Source: RGIG8700 sp964568815
GTDB lineage: Bacteria > Bacillota > Clostridia > RGIG6154
Assembly: GCA_964568815.1 (NCBI GenBank)
Contig: CAZMRY010000052.1
Coordinates: forward strand, 1 to 10,267
Direction of reading: 5' to 3'
Length of the DNA: 10,267 nucleotides
Part shown: piece after piece, positions 6,577-10,267 of the stretch
Position numbering within the stretch: the first letter of the stretch is position 1
Layout: every line of letters begins with the position of its first letter
Made by a program: the position numbers and the translations under genes
The notes under the pieces: generated by a model
Databases searched by the model: none
Told to the model about the DNA's origin: nothing
Seen by the model: only the letters and a program-made list of their open reading frames with translations

Positions 6577-7030
6577 AAAACTTCTGAAAAACAAAAAGGT
6601 GGTTATATTACTTGCAATAGCTTTTTGTATGTATGCACTTTCGTTTATTTCCACAGAAAAAACAGAGAAACAGGAAGAGAATGTTTCTATAACATATATA
6701 GACGAAAGAAAGCTTGAAAAAATACTGTCCAATGTAAAAGGTGCAGGAGAGGTTATGGTTTATATAACTTATGAAAACTCAGGTGTAAGGAATATTGCAT
6801 ACGACTATAAAAATTCAGAAAAAGCAAGCGAAGTACAGGTTAAAACAGTGGGGAAAAGCAGTATGGAGGAGCCTTATGTGCTTTCAAACACAAATCCTGT
6901 TATAGCAGGCATATTCGTTACTGCAACAGGTGCAGACAGCGAAGAAATGAAGGGCTTGTTAAAAAAATATATCAAAGCGGCAACAAATGTATCATTAAAT
7001 AAAATAGAGGTGGCACAAGGTGAAAAGTAA
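6560..7030 (+). CDS. spoIIIAG: Stage III sporulation protein AG, SpoIIIAG (short form)
   Basis: 156 residues against 229 in B. subtilis. One membrane anchor (about 13-31) follows a basic N-terminus. The ring-building core begins at L-E-K-I-L-S-N-V-K-G-A-G-E-V-M-V-Y-I-T-Y (52-71), matching the family's L-x-x-I-L-x-x-I-x-G-V-G-x-V-x-V, and resumes at P-V-I-A-G-I-F-V-T-A-T-G-A-D (113-126) before a final helix and strand. SpoIIIAG forms the large ring of the channel and carries an insertion that builds a beta-triangle; here the insertion (about 74-111) is short. The TTG at 6560 has AAGGGG (6545-6550) nine bases upstream. The gene overlaps spoIIIAF by 17 and spoIIIAH by 11 bases. Confidence 0.9.
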   Translation: MSDIIKKLLKNKKVVILLAIAFCMYALSFISTEKTEKQEENVSITYIDERKLEKILSNVKGAGEVMVYITYENSGVRNIAYDYKNSEKASEVQVKTVGKSSMEEPYVLSNTNPVIAGIFVTATGADSEEMKGLLKKYIKAATNVSLNKIEVAQGEK

Positions 7031-7541
7031 AAAGAATGAGTTTGCATTGTTAAAGAAGAAAAAGTTTATGATGTTTGTTATGGTGTTGTTAATTGGTGTG
7101 ACAGGTTATATTAATTACAGCCACAACAAACAGGAAAAAACAGGAAAAATACTCGGAGAGGCACAGTATGTAAGTACAAATACACCTGTTGAGGTAAGTA
7201 AAACACAGACACTAAAAATGGAAAGAGAAGAAGTAAGAGACAAAGCAAAATCGGAACTTGAAGAAATCATTAAAGGTGAAGGTTTCAGTCAGGAAGTGAA
7301 AGCTGAGGCAGAAAAAAAGCTTATTTCAATGGCAGATTACATACGAATTGAAGGTGACATTGAAGTTATGTTAAAAGATAAAGGCTTTGATGAAGCAGTA
7401 GTAACATACAATGAAAACGGAGTGGTTGCTGATATATTCAAGGATGAACTTTTAAATACCGAAATAGCTAAAATAACAGAAATAATAGTATCGCAGACCT
7501 CACTTTCGGCTGATAAAATAAAAATAACTGCAAATAATTGA
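7020..7541 (+). CDS. spoIIIAH: Stage III sporulation protein AH, SpoIIIAH
   Basis: 173 residues (218 in B. subtilis). A lysine-rich start is followed by one membrane anchor (about 16-31), a low-complexity linker (32-65), and the C-terminal domain (about 66-171) with the EscJ/PrgK-like ring fold that binds forespore SpoIIQ across the intermembrane space. The family pattern R-x-x-x-R-x-x-x-x-x-x-L-x-x-I, then E-x-D-I-E-x-M-L-x-x-K-G-F-D-E-A-V-V (111-128) and a closing I-V-x-x-T-x-L-x-x-x-x-I-K-I is clear. The shortening lies in the linker. Translation starts at a GTG inside the end of spoIIIAG, with GAGGTGG (7008-7014) upstream. The stop codon is overlapped by a vegetative-type promoter for the next gene. 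No spoIIQ or lytH-type partner gene is in the window. Confidence 0.9.
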   Translation: MKSKKNEFALLKKKKFMMFVMVLLIGVTGYINYSHNKQEKTGKILGEAQYVSTNTPVEVSKTQTLKMEREEVRDKAKSELEEIIKGEGFSQEVKAEAEKKLISMADYIRIEGDIEVMLKDKGFDEAVVTYNENGVVADIFKDELLNTEIAKITEIIVSQTSLSADKIKITANN

Positions 7542-7566
7542 TAATTCTGAACAAATGTGGTATACT
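7538..7566 (+). promoter_or_regulatory. Strong sigma-A-like promoter for the SEDS-PBP pair
   Basis: TTGATA (7538-7543), exactly 17 bases, TATACT (7561-7566). Each hexamer matches five of six, and TG at 7558-7559 adds an extended -10. The -35 contains the spoIIIAH stop codon. The expected start of transcription, near 7573, leaves a leader of about 15 bases with AGGAG at its beginning. Confidence 0.75.
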
Positions 7567-7587
7567 CAGCATAAAGGAGAGTGTACC

Positions 7588-8838
7588 GTGACAAAAAGAG
7601 GTATAATAAGACCGTGGATATTTATATTACTTATTAATGTTCTTGGATATGGTTTGCTTGCACTTAACTCAGACAATGTAGGCAACGAAATAATAAGAAC
7701 AGGCGGATATGTAACAGCTGTATTGATGGTTGCATATTTTGTGGTAAATAAAATCAGCGGTATTTCGGACAACTATATATTTTTAATTGTGTCTATGCTC
7801 TTTTCCATTGGAGAAATAATGCTTTGCAGACTTGATTATGACTTTGCAAAAAAACAAATGCTTTGGCTTTTTATAAGCCTTGCAGTATTTATGGTTGCAT
7901 ACATCTTGTTTAAAAAGCTGAACATATGGCAAAAGCTGGGTTATGTGTATTATATATCTGCCATAGCCCTGTTTTTGCTGACTCTTATAGTTGGAACTGT
8001 TCAAGGTGGAGCAAAAAACTGGATACTTATTGCTGACCACAGTTTTCAGCCGTCAGAGCTTATTAAAATTCTGACTGTTCTTTTTCTCGCAGACAGATAC
8101 ACACATCCTGAAAAATACAGATTTAAGAAACTTGATGAAGATGTAGTTGCATCCGTTCTTATTTATATTTTGCTCGGCTTTTTTGTATTACAGAGAGAAT
8201 GGGGAACAGCAGTTCTTGTAGTTGTTATGCATCTTATAATGATGTTTATATTCGGCTCAAAGATGAAAATAATGCTTTTAAATCTTCTTTTTGCAGTAGC
8301 GGGGGGAGGAATTGGTGCACTTTTTGTTTCACATATAAAAGTGAGAATTTCAGTATGGCTTGACCCATGGACTCAGGTAATGGACAAGGCATATCAGATA
8401 ACTCAGTCATTATTTGCAATAACAGGCGGTGGACTTTTTGGAACGGGTCTTGCACAGGGAAGCCCTTGGTATATACCAGAAGTACATTCAGATTTTATCT
8501 TTGCCGCAATATGTGAAGAGTTTGGTATTCTCGGTGGTGTTGGTGTTGTACTTTTGTATCTTTTACTTGTGTATAGAGGTATAAGAATTGCAATGGGAAT
8601 AGATGATATCTTTTACAGATGTACTGCTACAGGCATAAGTGTTATGCTTGGTATACAAATATTTATAATACTTGGCGGTGTAATCAAAATGATACCTTTA
8701 ACAGGTATAACTCTTCCATTTATAAGCTATGGAGGAAGCTCTCTTTTAACATGCTTTATTTCCATAGCGTTGCTGGAGGCATGTGCAACTAAAAAGTCAC
8801 ACAGCGAAACGGAGGCGATAAAGCTTGAAGAAGAGTAA
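7588..8838 (+). CDS. SEDS-family peptidoglycan glycosyltransferase (FtsW/RodA/SpoVE)
   Basis: A 416-residue polytopic membrane protein that would polymerise lipid II into glycan strands. Family motifs in order are G-A-K-N-W-I (141-146, with the conserved Trp), Q-P-S-E-L-I-K (154-160), Q-R-E-W-G-T-A (202-208), P-E-V-H-S-D-F-I-F-A (297-306, D302 at the position of the essential Asp of RodA) and P-L-T-G-I-T-L-P-F-I-S-Y-G-G-S-S-L-L (370-387). The stretch before G-A-K-N-W is about 40 residues longer than in B. subtilis RodA, implying extra N-terminal spans. The GTG at 7588 follows AGGAG (7575-7579) by eight bases; an ATG at 7555 lies upstream of the predicted transcript start. It overlaps the following PBP gene by 14 bases, its likely partner. 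A RodA-type elongation role seems likelier than FtsW or SpoVE, but the sequence alone does not decide. Confidence 0.92.
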   Translation: MTKRGIIRPWIFILLINVLGYGLLALNSDNVGNEIIRTGGYVTAVLMVAYFVVNKISGISDNYIFLIVSMLFSIGEIMLCRLDYDFAKKQMLWLFISLAVFMVAYILFKKLNIWQKLGYVYYISAIALFLLTLIVGTVQGGAKNWILIADHSFQPSELIKILTVLFLADRYTHPEKYRFKKLDEDVVASVLIYILLGFFVLQREWGTAVLVVVMHLIMMFIFGSKMKIMLLNLLFAVAGGGIGALFVSHIKVRISVWLDPWTQVMDKAYQITQSLFAITGGGLFGTGLAQGSPWYIPEVHSDFIFAAICEEFGILGGVGVVLLYLLLVYRGIRIAMGIDDIFYRCTATGISVMLGIQIFIILGGVIKMIPLTGITLPFISYGGSSLLTCFISIALLEACATKKSHSETEAIKLEEE

Positions 8839-10264
8839 TCTTGACAAATCAAGTGCCAGATATAAAGAAGGTACAAGAACCATAATCGCCTTTGTTTTTA
8901 TTTCGTTGTTGTTTCTCTCTGTAGCCCTATATATAACTTTTTTAGGACTGCTTAAAGCCGATGAATATATGAATCATCCTGCAAATCAAAGACAATGGAT
9001 AGCAGAACAGGAGACTCTGAGAGGGGATATAACAGACAGAAACGGAGAAATCCTTGCATACAGCACAAAGGATGAAAATAACAATCAGACGAGAATATAT
9101 AAATACCCTGAACTTTTCGCTCATATTATTGGTTACAGTTCAAAGGTTTATGGCAAATCACAACTTGAACTGACATATAATAAAAATCTTGCAGGGATGT
9201 CGGAAATTTCAAATATAACTGCATTTACAGGAGAGAAAAAGGGGGACACTGTTCAGCTTACAATATCATATCCTTTGCAGAAAAAAGCAAAGGAACTTAT
9301 GGGAAATCGCAACGGAGCGGTTGTAGCAATGAACCCCAAAACAGGAGAAATTCTTTGTATGGTAAGTAACCCAACTTTCAGTACAGATAGTGAGAAGCTT
9401 TCAAAAAACTGGCAAAAGCTGTCAGAAAGTAATGACGCACCGTTTCTGAACAGGGCAGTAAGCGGACTATATCCTCCCGGTTCTGTAATTAAAACAATAG
9501 TGCTTTCAGCCGCCCTTGAAAACGGACTTGCAAACGAGATTATAACAGACGAAGGCTCTGTTGAAATTAACGGAACAATATTCCCTAATACGAAAAATAA
9601 GGCATACGGAGAACTTAACCTTGAAAAGGCATATAATGTTTCAAGCAATGTAGCTTTTATAAACTTAGGAACTAAACTGGGCGGAGAAACTATTAAGAAA
9701 TATTATGAAAAATTCGGTATAGGACAAGCGTTTGATTTTGATTTGCCAATGTATAAATCTCAGTTTGGTTATAAGGATAATATGGAAGATGATGAAGTAG
9801 CTCTTGCGTCAATAGGACAGGGTAAAGTTCTTGTAACACCTATTCAGATGGCGATGATGGTAAGTACAGTTGCTAACGGTGGTGTTACGGTTAATCCGTA
9901 TCTTGTAAAAAGAGTAACCAATTCAATGGGAGTACCTGTAAAAATAGGTGGCGGAGAAACAGCAGGAAGAGCGATTAAAACAGCTACAGCAGAAACTGTA
10001 AAAGATTATATGGTTTCAACAGTTAAAACAGGAACAGCATCAAGAGCGTCAGTAAGAGGAATGGATGTTGCAGGAAAAACAGGAACGGCAGAAAACGAAA
10101 AAGAGGGGAAGGAACATGCATGGTTCGTGGGTTTTGCACCTGCAGATGACCCACAGATTGCAGTTGCTGTAATTCTTGAATACAACGGCGGTACAGGCGG
10201 CGGGAACTCAGCTCCAATTGCATCGGAATTGTTTAATTATTGGATAAACTATATTAATAAGTAA
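8825..10264 (+). CDS. Class B penicillin-binding protein (peptidoglycan transpeptidase), short PbpA-like form
   Basis: A 479-residue cross-linking enzyme anchored by one N-terminal membrane helix (about 18-42). The conserved class B sequence R-G-D-I-T-D-R-N-G-E-I-L-A is at 66-78. The transpeptidase domain (about 160-475) has the nucleophile motif S220-V-I-K223, the S273-S274-N275 triad motif and K418-T419-G420. It has no PASTA repeats, so it is not a SpoVD type. The pedestal region is compact, making the protein closer to actinobacterial PbpA (about 490 residues) than to the larger PBP2 or FtsI forms. The TTG at 8825 has GGAGGC (8811-8816) eight bases upstream and overlaps the SEDS gene by 14 bases, so the two are probably made together as a polymerase-transpeptidase pair. 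The stop codon is at 10262-10264, so the gene is complete. Confidence 0.93.
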   Translation: MKKSNLDKSSARYKEGTRTIIAFVFISLLFLSVALYITFLGLLKADEYMNHPANQRQWIAEQETLRGDITDRNGEILAYSTKDENNNQTRIYKYPELFAHIIGYSSKVYGKSQLELTYNKNLAGMSEISNITAFTGEKKGDTVQLTISYPLQKKAKELMGNRNGAVVAMNPKTGEILCMVSNPTFSTDSEKLSKNWQKLSESNDAPFLNRAVSGLYPPGSVIKTIVLSAALENGLANEIITDEGSVEINGTIFPNTKNKAYGELNLEKAYNVSSNVAFINLGTKLGGETIKKYYEKFGIGQAFDFDLPMYKSQFGYKDNMEDDEVALASIGQGKVLVTPIQMAMMVSTVANGGVTVNPYLVKRVTNSMGVPVKIGGGETAGRAIKTATAETVKDYMVSTVKTGTASRASVRGMDVAGKTGTAENEKEGKEHAWFVGFAPADDPQIAVAVILEYNGGTGGGNSAPIASELFNYWINYINK

Positions 10265-10267
10265 AAG

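Noticed and set aside
7555..7587. ATG at 7555 as the start of the SEDS protein.
   Set aside because: It falls between the -35 and -10 boxes of the promoter, ahead of the predicted transcript start, and lacks a ribosome binding site. GTG at 7588 has AGGAG at good spacing.
10025..10092. Two K-T-G-T-A sequences 17 residues apart in the PBP, suggesting a duplicated active-site motif.
   Set aside because: Class B PBPs usually have a G-T-G or G-T-A segment about this far before the true K-T-G. The second copy, in V-A-G-K-T-G-T-A-E, is the catalytic one; the first is the normal preceding segment with a coincidental lysine.
1..10267. Search for a defence island, mobile element, CRISPR array, toxin-antitoxin pair or biosynthetic cluster.
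   Set aside because: Nearly all of the sequence is covered by known gene families with short gaps, and I saw no direct repeats, transposase or integrase features, and no tRNA or attachment-like sites.

Overview
The window reads as a chromosomal segment of an AT-rich, endospore-forming member of the Firmicutes, most likely class Clostridia. The grounds are a complete spoIIIAA-AH operon (found only in endospore formers), low G+C, heavy use of AGA and ATA codons, frequent TTG and GTG starts behind strong GGAGG-type ribosome binding sites, and U-tailed hairpin terminators. I cannot name the genus. No mobile element, CRISPR array, tRNA or rRNA is visible.

Left third (1-3163). A LysR-type regulator on the minus strand (4-885) is divergent from a plus-strand gene for a protein of the coenzyme F420-0:L-glutamate ligase (CofE-like) family (992-2182). 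The 106-base gap between them carries a good sigma-A-like promoter for the CofE-like gene and an inverted repeat overlapping its -35 box. The CofE-like gene converges on a minus-strand ZIP-family metal transporter (2214-3017), and one hairpin terminator fits between their stop codons. Between the transporter and spoIIIAA lie a probable transporter promoter, a plus-strand terminator with no obvious plus-strand gene to end, and a candidate sporulation promoter.

Middle (3164-7541). The eight genes spoIIIAA, AB, AC, AD, AE, AF, AG and AH run in canonical order, nearly all overlapping or abutting. They encode the mother-cell half of the SpoIIIA-SpoIIQ channel that links mother cell and forespore: an ATPase (AA), a small membrane protein (AB), multispanning membrane proteins (AC, AD, AE), and the ring-building-motif proteins AF, AG and AH. 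Several are shorter than their Bacillus subtilis counterparts, notably AF and AG, and SpoIIIAA carries an unusual four-cysteine cluster.

Right third (7538-10264). A strong sigma-A-like promoter overlapping the spoIIIAH stop codon starts a two-gene peptidoglycan unit: a SEDS-family (FtsW/RodA/SpoVE) glycosyltransferase and a short class B penicillin-binding protein with all three catalytic motifs. Together they would form a polymerase-transpeptidase pair. No terminator separates them from spoIIIA, so sporulation-phase read-through is possible.

Nothing here is a plainly new system. The most notable points are the SpoIIIAA cysteine cluster, the reduced AF/AG ring proteins, the CofE-like gene of unknown role with codon use suggesting high expression, and the promoter logic joining the sporulation operon to a cell-wall synthesis pair.
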